Assembly: GCF_963576615.1 (NCBI RefSeq)
Contig: NC_088711.1
Span: 22,104,182-22,168,181 of the forward strand
DNA from: Watersipora subatra
Taxonomy: Eukaryota; Bryozoa; Gymnolaemata; Cheilostomatida; Watersiporidae
Direction: 5' to 3'
DNA length: 64,000 nt
Shown here: piece by piece, positions 23,821 to 36,818 of the stretch
Layout: the number at the start of each line of letters is the position of its first letter
How positions within the stretch are numbered: position 1 is the stretch's first letter
Position numbers and translations under genes: made by a program
Notes under the pieces: model-generated
Seen by the model: the letters and a program-made list of their open reading frames with translations, nothing else
The model's database searches: none
Told to the model about the DNA's origin: nothing

Positions 23821-26800
23821 CATAGACCTATTAACTATACTAGACTGGGCAATGCGAAGCCACGGTGTCCTACATAAATAGCCACATTCTTCGCGACGTA
23901 ACGTCAACGCTTTGTTCACTTGCGGCTGGTCAGGCAAGGGAGTCATCATTGTTTACATTGAAAGAATGACAGAGGACAGCTTTGTTGCTACATGTAATTT
24001 GACATAACTACTAAAGTACACAAGATATTGGTTTAAAATTTTAGATGCAAAGCTTATACACTATGCTTTTCCTACCCTGCAAATTTGTAAACATAAAGTG
24101 GAATATTTCATATGTAAAGTGCGAGTAAAAATGTATATTGATCTATTCAAAAAATATTGCAAAATTATCAATGTTGCCCTATGCTATGGGCTAACATGTC
24201 AGATAGCTAGGTGTACAAACTGATTTCAAATGCATAAACACTGGTAAATGGTACACTGATCGCAGTTACTATGAACATAAATGTTGGGTCTTAGGTGTTA
24301 TGCAAACAGCATCAGAAAAATCGTAGAAAACAAACGACAAATGGTACACTTTTATAGACATTTTGTGACAGGCTACACATGACTAAAGACGACCAGTCGG
24401 CTGAGCTTTGATCTAAGATTACTCTTGTTAGCTGCTATCTTTGTAGCCTCATGGTGAATTCTAATTCTGACATATCTGGATGTGATAGTTTTAACTAACG
24501 CAGCGCTGTGACTTGAGCATGGAAATTCCTGATGCAAATTGCTTTGTAAAACCAATGAAAGAGTCTTCATGACTACCAGCTTGTGTATGTCTGCAGTGAT
24601 TCTTTGTAAGTTGACACACTGCCATATGATCTGTTCTGAGCCAAGACATATCTTTGTGATGACAGGATGAGGTGTAAACAAACCACCTCTACCTTTTACA
24701 CTGATAAGTGTCGCATCATCCCTGGTGCGTAAACCTGGACAGGAGGCTATAAAGCTGGTGCAGTCATTGCAGTTGAATTTTAAGCTCCGTACCACATGAC
24801 CTGCTAAATAAATATCATATGTTAATATTATTATAAAAAGTATATGTATCAACCATAAAATAAATTTACCTACATCTCACTGATTTGCTGTAGTATTATT
24901 TCAAGCCACTCCGCTACCTGTATATCTGTTCTATACACTAACAATAAGTGAAAGTAGCTAATACCAAAATACATGTACATACCTAAATCATGTGCCACAA
25001 TATGGGCAGTCATGCAGTTTAGCACATGCAGCAAGGCTGCAATGTGTGCCAGATCTCTTGTTTTGTAGAAAATTTGGAGGAATTGGTTGTATTTACCTAC
25101 CGATGTACTCCACTATGTCCGAGACAGATTTTGACAGATCGATTTCCAGCCGTTCGTTTGATTCCAAATAATCATGGAAGTTATCGTCACTTTTTACATG
25201 AATTTTTCTTCGTTTAGATGAGAGAAGTAGGGAGCAGGAGCCATCTGAGCTATCACAATCAAAACAGTTAGCACTCGTGCTAGGTGTGATGTCTGTTTTC
25301 ACTAGTCGAGCTTTCAGTGCAGATTTGAAGCTACAGACATCTGGATTATTGTTGAAACCTCCCTTGGCCCGAATCCTTGAGGGCAGTGTTTCTATATGCT
25401 CCTGTCCAAGCTTGTACAGAAGTAGATACTTGGCCTCGCGAATTGTTTGAAAAATTTAATTCCCTATTCCAAGGTACAAGGTACGCTTATGTAGAGGGTC
25501 GGGAATTACCTCTTCAGATTGCTTGGCGGCTGTTGGCTCTTCATAGCAAAGTGAAGGTTCCAGGACTGGCTCATCTCGGTCTGGTGGAGATGATTTAGAT
25601 AGTGTTGGTCGGCATAACAGTCAGCTATGCTTTAGTTGAGTCGGTTGTAAATATTTTGGCAGAGAATCAAATACCCTTGGTACAGCAGTAGGCTTTAGCA
25701 TGGCAGCCATCGTCAGACCAGGAGGTCTGCAGGAGATCACTGCCGAGTGCAGAGTATTTGGAAGGCATCCAGTCCTTACGTTTTACGGCGTCTATCCACT
25801 TGTTACATATGTTTAGGTGTTTTTCTTCCGATGGAAAGGTGTGGAAACTGAGTTAACTGTCTTTTGCTGGAGTATTAGAACAACCAAATGCACAGCAAAA
25901 ATTTTTACTCTTGTCCTGCAAAATAATCAGTAAATAATTGCATTCTTATGAGACCATCATAAAGTAAAAATCTTTTCGTTGGGTTTAACTACACTTCTAA
26001 ATATAGCACAGCCATCACCATACTCATTTACTAGCCTATGTCCACCTGCCATGGTGATGAAAAACTTCATGAAATGGGCAACACTTCGTCTACTTCGCGG
26101 TTGCCACCTCTTTGTGCGAAGCAACTTTTCAAATATTAGTGCCAGCAATGAACTTTAAGAAAAAAATTTGGAAAAAACTATTATTTGTATGCATATCTCA
26201 AAAAAATCCGCAAGATTTCTTGCTCTTCATATCTAGGTACCTCTCACAACCACACTTAAAAACAATTGGAGTAAAATTTACCTTCGAATCATTTCCAGTG
26301 CTAGTAGTTGCTCCACTTTCCATGGCTTCCTATTTAAAACTATGGCCTGGACTAGGCAAAGTGAACAAAGCAACAAAGTGAACATAAACCTATTTTCTGA
26401 TGCTGTTTGCATAACACCTAAGACCCAACATTTATATTCATGGCAGACTGCGATCAGTGTACCATTAACCAGTGTGTATGCATTTGAAATCAGTTTGTAC
26501 ACCTAGCTATCTGACATGTTAGCCCATAGCATAGGGCAATAATTTTGCAATATTTTTTGAATAGATCAATATACATTTTTACTCGCACTTTACATATGAA
26601 ATATTCCACTTTATGTTTACAAATTTGCAGGGTAGGAAATGCATAGTGTATAAGCTTCGCATCTAAAATTTTAAACCAATATCTTGTGTACTTTAGTAGT
26701 TATGTCAAATTACATGTTGCAACAAAGCTGTCCTCTGTCATTCTTTCAATGTAAACAATGATGACTCCCTTGCCTGACCAGCTGCGAGTGAACAAAGCGT

Positions 26801-26898
26801 TGACGTTACGTCGCGAAGAATGTGGCTATTTAAGTAGGACACAATGCTGAGCCGTGATGCATTGGATTGCCCAGTCTAGTATAGTTAATAGGTCTATG
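23821..26898. mobile_element. P-superfamily DNA transposon, internally deleted
   Basis: A 3078-bp element starting CATAGACC and ending GGTCTATG. It is flanked by exact 8-bp duplications GCTGGAAC (23813-23820 and 26899-26906), the duplication length of P elements. Inverted arms of about 510 bp (23821-24327 and about 26388-26898) are roughly 90% alike, far longer than the short terminal repeats of the fly P element. The interior holds a broken THAP/P-type transposase on the minus strand. Confidence 0.85.
24373..25915 (-). pseudogene. P-type (THAP) transposase remnant lacking the DDE core
   Basis: Reading down the minus strand, a THAP zinc finger starts near 25910 (CAFGCSNT, then FHTFPSEEKH, KW and PSKYS) but has a stop after PAKDS and a frameshift. 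It resumes as MLKPTAVPRVF (from 25701), the AVPTIF-type end of a THAP domain, with a stop at 25621-25623. It then jumps to the P-transposase C-terminal signature QEHIE...IRAKGGFNNNP, in frame with 25302-25101. A donor GTAGGT at 25100 joins an acceptor at 24804 to give the family motif YIAGHVVRSL and CNDC (exon 24803-24373). The catalytic middle of the protein is missing, so the copy could only move with help from an intact relative. Confidence 0.75.
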
Positions 26899-26906
26899 GC
26901 TGGAAC

Positions 26907-27740
26907 CCCTTAGGCAGTTTTTCATTGGTTGATAGTGATTACCCATTGGCCAATGAGATGTGATTGAATTGCATATTTTTGAAGTTATTACCTGATAAGA
27001 GCAGGTCTATATCTGCTTGAAATAAATTTGTAACTTTATATCATATTGTATGTTATAACTTAGTCCAACCGCGTCTGATGAGTGCATCGCATGACACAAA
27101 TTTGTAGCACAATTACTAAAAGTTTACTTTTTTTAAATATTTTATTCAAATATTTCATGCGCCACTTACTATCTTTTAGGTTTTTAATGTAGAGTTCTGT
27201 TTTTATATGCTTTTGCACCTGCTTTTAGTTACTATATATAAACACTTATATATACTATATTTACTATATATAGATATATACATAAATATATATATTTATA
27301 TATACTAAGTTTTACATTGGATATATCAATGCTGCAAGCTCGAATGCTACCTATATTTCACTACATTTATTGGGAGTTGTTCCCTCAGTGTCTGTGAGTA
27401 GACATTACTTTAGGTACCTTCACTGCTCTTTTGGAGAAATACAGCAGTTTAGTAGAACAGGAACATGGACTTATTTTTCAGCCTTTTCTTTCAGAGGATG
27501 GGCTATTCATACAAAGATGTTCCATAGTCAGAAATTTATGCTGAATTCAATTATAATGTTTCTACACCTAGGTATGTGTTTGCACATTTATGAGCTAGAG
27601 AGCACTTTTGAAATGGGAAGGGACAACTCCAAGTTTGCTTGGAAAACTTTACATATCAGACAAAGAAAACTATTTTATAATCTCAAAAATTAATAAATGC
27701 TTTTATTTGTGATTTGGTGAGTCAACTCTCAGCATTTTTA
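26907..27740. other. AT-rich intergenic DNA
   Basis: Holds a (TA)-rich stretch at about 27230-27310. No recognised gene. Confidence 0.4.
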
Positions 27741-27753
27741 ATCCCTGCCAAGG

Positions 27754-30410
27754 ATGCAGCAAGACTGCTTGTTTCACCGTCTTGATCAGCCTCTGAATGA
27801 AACCCTAGTCAGAGTGACTAAACTTCAGTATGCGACAGGCAAACATTATTCAAGCAGATGGTTGATATTGGAAGAAAAGAGCACTCCATGTGAAATTGCT
27901 CAAAAAGTGCTAAGCATTGAGAACTTTGATGAGAGTTCAGACTTGTTATGTCATTATGCCTGTTATAAAAAGTATTGTAACAAACTTGTTATGGAAAGAG
28001 CTGAGAAAAGACATGAGAAGAAACAGAAAGAATGTGATACATCAAAAGAGGTGAGACTAGATATTTATAACTTTACAAATTCATGATGATTACTCCCTGA
28101 TGAGGGTACTTTGGTGGAAAAACGAAAACATTTTTATTTTTGTTTGCACTTTTTGGGAGCAGCAAAACTAACACTTTGCAGTTTACATGACGTGTTATAG
28201 CCTACAATTTGGACATAAATGTATAGATAAATTACATGCATGATCCTTCCTCGGTTCTTTGCATATGACCACACAAACTACGCTAGATATGGCACGCTGT
28301 ACTATACTAAAATGGCTAATCTGAAAGTATCGCATAGCAAGGTGTATGAGGCTCTTATGAAGAAGGGGTATTTTTCTTATCAATCACGGCATTGCTGTCT
28401 ATTCAGCTCTATCGCTTGTGATCAATCTATTGAGCAAACAGTTAGAATAGACTCAAAGTTTCACGGTGGAATCATAGGGCTTACCAGGAAGTCATCGGCC
28501 TTTAGCGCTGGACTTTATCTCCCCCGGAACAAAGAGCTGTACATACAGACATGAAAAAGATGCTAGTGCTTGGTGATTCGGATACAGCAAGTTATGAGAT
28601 GCGGGAAAAGGTATGGAAGGCTGATAGAGAAATGAAGGAAGTCATGAAAGACTCATAACAGCAAGAATAAATGTGTTTGCATTTCAAATCACCAAGCTAG
28701 TACATATTGCAAGTTGTACAAAAGCTTCCATTGAAGTGTATCAGGATCTTGAAATAGCAAATGTGATAGGAGAGAAACAGCTTTCAAAATTTGTCCAGAA
28801 GAGGTAAAGCACCCAAGAAATTGATTTCAATGCATCCATCAAGTCAAACAAGCTCGAAACCTTCACCACATTACCATCAGCTAAGAAGAAATCAAAATAA
28901 AAAGTCTTAGAGTGTTCGCACAGACTGTTTAAGAATTTGTTAGTGATCAGCCAACAGCGTAACTTGGATTTGAGAAAAGTGTTATTATTTTCTTTTGGCA
29001 CATCAGCTGGTCCCTGGCTAACTCTGGTGGCTCTATATATTGAAGATTGCTAAATCGGCTCTGATGGCTGCTGTTGAGAAAGATGCTGATGATCAACCAT
29101 CAATCTACGTGTATGTTAACCAGGATCAGCTACCAGTCTTTGACGCTGTTGTGGTTGTTGCTATGGCCAAGATTTAGACCTTGAAAGCTCCTCCAACTTT
29201 TGGCATGGTTGCAAGTCAGCTTTTGCAACGGCTAGTATTGCAAGCGTGCATCACACATGTCATGTGGATTTTGTTTGTGACGCATACCCTGATATCAGCA
29301 TTGAAGGAGATAAGAGAGGTCATAGAAGTGTGAAAGGAAGGCAGAAGGTTGCTGTGTTTAGTCCGAACTAATCAGTGCCAAAATGAAATGGTCTGAATTT
29401 TTAGCAGATGGCTCAAACAAGACTGCCTAGTGAAATTTTTGAAGGATACATGAGCAAGTGAACTGTGAAGCAGAAACTAGATCTTGTAACAGCTTTTTCT
29501 CAAGAATGCCACATGATCAGCTATGACCGTGATGGATCAATCGCTGTTAGCCAAATAAATAGTTTGACATCAGACCACGAGGAGGCAGATACGCGCATGT
29601 TATCACATAATGCAAAGATAATGGAAGACAAACCCAGCTCAAAATTTCTAGTCAAGTGCCAGGACACAGATGTTTTCCCAAGCTGTCTATCTCTAGTGGA
29701 TGAGCTGCCATCACAGGAACTCATTTACTGCTGTGGTAAGGAACAGTTGGAATATGGAACCATAGGCTGTCTGTCTACCGTCCTCACACCCAAACAATGG
29801 AAAGCACTGCTCGGGCTCCATGCTCTAAGTGGATGCGACATTGTAAACGCATTCTATTCCAAAGGGAAGATAACTTTCTTCAAGCTGCTAAAGAACAATC
29901 CTGAATTCTGTAACACACTGAAATCATAAGGAACAGATTTTGAAGTTGATGGTGCGATAAGAAAATCTATTGAGACATTCATATGCAGATTATATGGTGG
30001 AGAGACAATTCCATCAATTAAGCATTGTATAAGATCTTCTGCTGACCGTTGCGCACATCACAATCAAACCTACCACCCACACTAGATGAGTTAAATCTCC
30101 ATATATCTAGGGCTGCCTATCATGCCGCGATATGGAGAAGAGCCAAGCAAATCGTCATCAATGCCCCATCCCCCAGCAACAAGGATGGTTTATGGAAGGT
30201 GAAGAACTTAAAGCTAGATGGATGACACAACAACCAGCACCTCCTGATGTGCTCATAACATGTTTTGTCGATGCAAAACTGGGTGCCAGTCTCACCGCTG
30301 TCAGTGCAACAATACAGATCTCAAATGTACGGACAGCTGCTGTAGCAATAGAAATAAAGAGGCTGGAGATAAAAGTAGTGATGCAGAAGACTCAGATGAC
30401 TGTGAATTAG
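27754..30410 (+). pseudogene. Decayed transposon-associated gene with HEEADTR and GCD motifs
   Basis: Segments in changing frames belong to one protein type that I know as a multicopy, transposon-like family in invertebrates and fish. In order: a Cys/His N-terminus (HYACYKKYC, about 27950); FAYDHTNYARYGTLYY, DQSIEQT and GGIIGLTRKSSA (28240-28520); CDAYPDISIEGDKRG (about 29280); then a 154-codon frame at 29465-29929 with DHEEADTRML, CQDTDVF and GLHALSGCDIVNAFYSKGK. A Cys-rich tail (CRCKTGC...CSNRN, about 30268-30355) sits in a different frame from the preceding GWFMEGEELKARW. The many stops and frame changes make it dead. The DTDV and GCD...GKGK spacing recalls FEN1/PIN nucleases, which is inference. 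Confidence 0.65.
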
Positions 30411-30419
30411 AAGGTTAGT

Positions 30420-31130
30420 ATTTAAGTGGTATTGTAACCAGAGGTGTGCTTCATGTTTGATTAGAAGACGTATGTGTCATACCGTATGAAAGACTGACTA
30501 ATTGTGATGTCACTTGCATAATAAAGTATACGGTTCAACATAATAAGCATTAATGATGAATATATGTATACTAAACTATTATATACACATGGTCTAAGTC
30601 TTTAAAAATATTTTTCATTTTGTTTTGCAGATCTGTGATGATATAGGAGTTGCGGAATAACAAGGACAATCTTTAACGCTGCCACAATATCAACCAACCA
30701 AAGTGAGAACACATGATACTATATAACACAATTATAATATTATTCTAATATATGAATAATAAATATTTTAGTGTTATCAGAATTGATTCCAACTTAGGTT
30801 ATTGCTAAGCACATAAAACATTACAGACATTTATTTAATTAAAATAATATATTAACTGTATTGCTCAAAAATGAACAATTTGACAGGTGTAGAAACCAGA
30901 TATTTGAAATCAGCTCAAAATTTTGATCTAGTTGCCACTCTTATCACATAGCCCACCTTCAAAAGGCATAAATCACTTTTTTGACAGCTTTTTTATGCCC
31001 TCCTGCTCTACTAGTGGTGTATATTGTACAGCAACTAAATGACTAGCTGCACATACCTCCAACTAAGTTGCACAATGAGACTGAGCAAAATTCCATTATT
31101 TAGTTAATATATAATTAATTTAATTAAAAT
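30420..31130. other. AT-rich intergenic DNA
   Basis: No gene recognised. Immediately precedes a minisatellite. Confidence 0.4.
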
Positions 31131-31137
31131 TTTTGGT

Positions 31138-31955
31138 ACATGGCACATTACAATAGCTACACAAGAAGTCTTAACTCACTGATAATGGTGCATTACAATG
31201 GCTACACAGAGTGTCTTAACTCACTGATAATGGTACATTACAGTAGCTACACAGAGAGTCTTAACTAACTGATAATGGTACATTACAGTAGCTACACAGA
31301 GAGTCTCAACTCACTAATAATGGTGCATTACAATAGCTACACAGGAAGTCTTAACTCACTGATAATGGTATATTGCAATAGCTACACAGAGTGTCTTAAC
31401 TCACTGATAATGGTATATTACAATAGCTACACAGAGTGTCTTAACTCACTGATAATGGTGCATTACAATAGCTACACAGAGAGTCTTAACTCACTAATAA
31501 TGGTGCATTACAATAGCTACACAGAGAGTCTTAACTCACTGATAATGGTGCATTACAATAGCTACACAGAGAGTCCTAACTCACTGATAATGGTGCATTA
31601 CAGTAGCTACACAGAAAGTCCTAACTCACTGATAATGGTACATTACAATAGCTACACAGAGAGTCTTAACTCACTGATAATGGTGCATTACAATAGCTAC
31701 ACAGAGAGTCCTAACTCACTGATAATGATATATTACAATAGCTACACAGAGTGTCTTAACTCACTGATAATGGTGCATTACAATAGCTACACAGAGAGTC
31801 TTAACTCACTGATAATGGTGCATTACAATAGCTACACAGAGAGTCCTAACTCACTGATAATGGTACATTACAGTAGCTACGCAGAGAGTCCTAATTCACT
31901 TATAACGGGACACTACTGTACAGTAGCTGCACAGGGAGTTTAACTCACTGATAAT
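31138..31955. repeat. 45-bp minisatellite
   Basis: About 18 copies of a 45-bp unit containing CATTACAATAGCTACACAGA and CTCACTGATAATGG. As 45 is a multiple of 3, a 222-codon frame with a 15-residue period (MVHYNSYTESLNSLI) runs through it. No start context, signal or flanking exon suggests a protein. Confidence 0.93.
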
Positions 31956-32029
31956 AGTACTTTTGATAAACTTCACTGATAATGAGACTTAAAATATTCT
32001 AAAGATGACCATAAGCTGTGTTTTGGAGA

Positions 32030-32290
32030 CAACTTGCAACAGTTGTCATGATTGTGCATGGTCGGCGTAAGAAGAATAACCACTTGCAACAGTTGTCATG
32101 ATCATGCGTGGTGGGCGTAAGAAGAGTAACCACTTGCAACAGTTGTCATGATCGCGCATGGTGGGCGTAAGAAGAATAACCACTTGCAACAGTTGTCATG
32201 ATCGCGCATAGTGGGCGTAAGAAGAATAACCACTTGCGACAGTTGTCATGATCATTCATATTGGACAAAAAAAGAAAAACTACTTGAAAC
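32030..32290. repeat. 50-bp minisatellite
   Basis: About five copies of a 50-bp unit containing CACTTGCAACAGTTGTCATG and GTGGGCGTAAGAAGAATAAC. The last copies are degenerate. Confidence 0.9.
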
Positions 32291-32430
32291 GGTTGTCATC
32301 ATCGTGGAAGGCAGACATGAAAAGAATAACATGAAATGTTATTCTTCTATTAATATTTCATGTTATTCTTCTGTTACAAGAAATAACATGATATGTTATT
32401 TTTTATGTTATTCTTCTTTAATAAGAAGTT

Positions 32431-32641
32431 CTCTTTTGAGGATTTTAACAGCAACATCTGTTATGACAAATCATAACCATAGTTACACAAAAATAGGTTT
32501 GAAGTCTCTACAGGGAATTATATTTCTGGTTACACATTACACTAAGTTGTTGGTTTATATACCAGTATATATAAAAAATTTATGTAACTATGGTTATTAG
32601 TTGTCATAACAAATGTTGCTGTTAAAATCCTCAAAAGAAAA
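32431..32641. repeat. Foldback with ~57-bp arms
   Basis: Left arm 32431-32487 (TCTTTTGAGGATTTTAACAG...) and the complementary right arm 32583-32640, about 93% alike, with a 95-bp loop. The right arm abuts the decayed P-type transposase, whose frame appears to run into it. No target duplication found. Confidence 0.75.
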
Positions 32642-35600
32642 CTGTCCCCGGAAATAGATTTACCAGTGAGATGGAATGTGACAATTTGTTTCCATCTTTC
32701 AGCAATTTCTGCAAAGATACAGCCAACACTTGGATTTGCAGTACTATTAGGGGTAAAACTGCAGACACAAAGAGGAAAGTAATAAATGAAATAAACAAGA
32801 AATAAACCTCACCAACTTCCAATCATAACCGCTAAACCATGACTAGCAAGGCCACTATGGCCAGGTAACGTCACTTCTCCTATTACGGAGCTGTTGCTAG
32901 CATCATACTCAAGGGCTTCAGTAATCTCCATCTCATCCAACACAAGACAACACTGTTGATCCCTCTCATCCATACTTGCAGCCCAAATCAAAGAAGCTTG
33001 TAAATGCAGTATAATACGCAAAGACATAAGAATACAGAAAGAGCAATTAGCAAAACAAATCTGAGAAACATAAAATCAGAAATAAACACCCTTTGTAATT
33101 AGACACCAGATAATTCTTTTTTACACAAGCTCACCTCTTCCTTCATGTATTGAAAAACAGTCGTAAGAACTCCTGGCTCAAAGCAGATAGTTTGAAGTCG
33201 TCTTTGCAGTGTCCTAACAGACAGAAGAGGCACTCCTGAATCCTGCAGATGATTGTAACCTGTGGACCCACAAGCAAATCGCAACTTCAGCCCTTTCTTT
33301 ATTGTATCAAGTTGCCATTGCAATCCTATAGTGGAATGTCTCTGAAGAGCAACAAGTTGATCCCTATTAAACAACTTTTTGAGAGCCATTTATGAGTTTG
33401 GAGTTTTTCTAAGGTAGCCCTATATTTTTGTTGGACCTGCAAAAAATAAACAAGAAGCTACATTGTTGAAAATGCTCGTGACCCTATTGAGAAACCGACT
33501 ACTGACCCTAATGAGAAACCGACTATGCAGGTTGGTACTAAAATAAACACAAAGTTATGTAGTGAGTTTCAATGTATAAGTTTATTGTGCATCTGGTCAG
33601 GTCAGCTATCATCTCTAGACTGGTTGGCAAGGTATATAGCAAAACAACGTCAGGACAACATAGTAATAAAAACAAACAGCTGCTGAGTGTGGTAAGATGA
33701 TTCACACATAATGGCTAACCATTGACCTAACTGCATACATGTATTTCATTGAGCTAACTATGTTATGACAACTAGCAACATTATAGACCTGCATGTTATC
33801 AAATTAAAATCCATCACAATTCTCAACAAGCATATACACAGCATATACATGTTAGAGTTTCAGAGAACTTAAATTTCCTCAAAATTACTTGCATAAAACT
33901 GTTCTATACCAATATGGGTCTGAATTGTTCTTACCTCAACGCATAATAGTGTAAATAATGTTATATTTTGAAAAATAATCTATATCAAATCATAGTTTTC
34001 GATTATTTTCTCTAATAACATACTTTCTTAAGCTTCATCCGTAACATTCGTTCCATGTTCTCAATTTCGGTTGTAATCAAAGTTGTAGGCTAACTTGTTG
34101 CTAGTTCTGATTCTAAAACATTTGATGAATCAATTTCTAAAAATCAAAATATGCCATATTAAAATAAAGATAGTTGTACTCACTTTTAAAATTTAAGCAT
34201 CAGCAAATGGGGAGCACTGTTACTCTCTGAACAGCACATAAACATGCAAATCAATATGAACAGAAGGTGAGAAACGTTGACCTGTGGGAATTGAAAATGT
34301 GCAGCAAGCAAGTTATTATCATTAGCAATGAGGGATTGAATTCATTAGTAAATATGTGTATGTTAGACAGATATTTAAATCATACATATCACTTATACCT
34401 CAGCACCTAAGTTCTACTGCTCACAACAACTAATGAGATAATTGCTATACGGCGCTAATAGGAAAAATATTATAGAAGTGAGTGTCAGCTAGAAAAGTTA
34501 GAGTGTGTAAGAAAGCTACATGTATAAAGACTACAATTGTTAATCACACAGAATTTTTGTTCCTATACCTATTTGTAGTTACCTAGTAAAGGATACATGT
34601 AAATTAATAACTGAAACTGATTGTAGTATAAAATTACTTTTTCAAAAATTTGTTGCACAGTTTGATATATCATAAGCAATAAATGAGAAACCTACATTGT
34701 ATATAGAAATTAATAACAAAAATTTCCTCATCCATATTTTGGCGTGTGCTGGGGGATGCAGAAGAGCTGCAGCTTGTGATTATAGTATTTTTATAGCAGT
34801 TTTTCTTTCAGAGACAGGTGGTGGCCTGTGAGCAGACAGAGTAGGAATGGCATCACTTGTCAGTCGACGTTTTCCCGTTTTAGTAAGCGTAAAACACTTT
34901 TCTTCAAAATGTCTCTATAACTAAACAAGGAAGAGGAAAGGTAAGTAAGGAAAACAGTAATATGAATATTGCTACTACTATCAGGCCTACTAACAGGGCT
35001 ACTACTATTACTATTCAACCTATTCTTGCACGGCTATGCAACTTTTTCCAATAATTTTAACCAGTTATCCATTAACGAATGCAAGGTACTATATGCTATT
35101 TTTATCAACTTCAATAATAGCACAAATGAAAAGCAATACAACAGATGAGAAAACTTTTGTAATAATAATAAAACATGATAAAAAACAATAGTGGTACTAT
35201 ACAAACAACTAAACTTATGAATAGCCTTTATTAACATTATAATTGTAAAATGTATTCTAACAACATGACTAGCAGCAATAATTACAATGACAATAAGAAT
35301 ATCAATATGGTTTAAAAACTGATATACATATACGTATAACACGATAATTTTGAATTATACTTTGACTAACCTCACAAAGTTTAGAAGAAGCAGTTGGTGG
35401 CAGAAGTTTTGGATTTCTTTTGCTACTTCCAGAATCTAACCTGTAAATTTCACATTGACACTGTCTAAATAAATATAATAATAAAAATAATAAAAAATGA
35501 CTCCGAATATAATTCTACAAGTATTCTTAGCCTTTGTACTGGTCAGCTTAACATCAAATCAATAGTAATATCTAAATCTATACATATGCAAACACTAAAA

Positions 35601-35725
35601 ACAATGTGAATTTTACCTGCCCACTTTAACCATCCATGCATTCCTTTTTTCAGGATCTTTTGGGAACTGAAACACTTGTAGGCCTAACTCTGATCTGCCT
35701 GAGTATTCCACAGCCCAGCAATTAA
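32640..35725 (-). pseudogene. P-type (THAP) transposase-like gene, probably decayed
   Basis: Likely exons on the minus strand: 35725-35617 (THAP start, ...GLQVFQFPKDPEKRNAW), 35440-35371 (ending KLCE), and 34914 to about 34785 (RHFEEKCFTLTKTGKRRL...AIPTL). The first two junctions keep frame, and the pair LCE|RH restores the C-x2-H of the THAP finger. Next is 33436-33135 (KKLFNRDQLVAL...RFACGSTGYNHL, QDSGVPLLSVRTLQRRL). About 32990-32813 gives CCLVLDEMEITEALEYD, with the Asp-rich motif of the catalytic core. 32708-32640 gives IAERWKQIVTFHLTG. Problems: the second THAP Cys is Tyr (CWAVEY), the later junctions do not keep one frame, and the C-terminus is absent beyond the foldback. It could be a dying transposon or, less likely, a co-opted gene. 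Confidence 0.6.
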
Positions 35726-35729
35726 CTAT

Positions 35730-36780
35730 GATAATGAAGATGCTGTTTAAATTACTATTAAATTTAAAATTATAAAAATAAAGTGGAAAAGTGTTGACGC
35801 AAAGATTGAAATAATTCTCATGCTGTGAGATAAACAGAAGTTTGCTTTTAGCCTGGTGAAAACTTAACCACAGATAAGATGCTCGTGACATACATGAAAA
35901 AAATCAAAAAATCCTGACGATCTTTGTGGTATAAGAAAAAGCTACAAAAATGGTAATTTCGACTGTGTATAAGTCGTATTTCTGATTCGATACCTTAATT
36001 TGCAACAGAACTTTATGTAACCAAGCTAGTTTATTTAGTACTCTCGAAAATGGCGTAACTCCAGTTGGCGTAACTCTCCCTATACGACACTGGTTTAACC
36101 TAGGCGATAGATCTCCAGAATAATACAAATGTAGAATGAACAATTAGACATTTTAGCTTCTACATGTACATTACCTGTAGTCAGACACAAGTATCAGCAG
36201 TTAATAACTAAAAAGCCTTTTCATATTCTGAGAGAGTTCTTGAGCCGGTTGATAAAAATGCTGTCGCAATATTCATGACGGAAGATCTGGATAAATTTGC
36301 ATACTACGCATTCTTGAAGTTTTTTATTGGTTATTGATAATTGGTTTGTAACTAACAAAAAATGAAATTATTGACGACTTTTTGCTATTACGAAAGGTTT
36401 TGAGCAAATTTTTTACACATTTTCTAAACTTGAATGTTGAAGAACTTGGAGTAGCCAGCATTGTACTGCATTGCTGGCAAAAAAAGGTAAAAGTAGAGCA
36501 ACCTACAGTAGCTTCATGTTATTATCTAGGATAAATTTGTAAACTATTATGTGAAGTTATTGTATTGCATCACAATCAGTAAAATTTCGGTATGTCCTGT
36601 TGATCATTGGTCTCATCACATTCCTTGCTTGTATGTTCTGTACAATCAGAGAGATGGATTCTGTTGAGCGCAGGACTAATGACCAATCAAAACCTGAGTT
36701 TACTTATAATCATAAGTGACAGCTGGTAATCCACAGTTACACGCTCGCTCGTTAATCCTCACACAGCACAGACTAGTTTG
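35730..36780. other. Intergenic DNA upstream of the first methyltransferase gene
   Basis: No gene recognised. CCAAT-type GACCAATCAAAACC lies near 36680 and an AT-rich TTACTTATAATC near 36700, possible promoter parts. Confidence 0.35.
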
Positions 36781-36818
36781 CTGATAGCAGAGCCAGCGGT
36801 AGGGTTGGTCCTTGCACA

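Noticed and set aside
24373-24852. Independent 159-residue gene with an N-terminal membrane segment
   Set aside because: The hydrophobic start lies upstream of a splice acceptor, and the rest is the C-terminal exon of the P-type transposase.
31138-32290. CRISPR-like array
   Set aside because: Repeats are head-to-tail without unique spacers, and the genome is eukaryotic.
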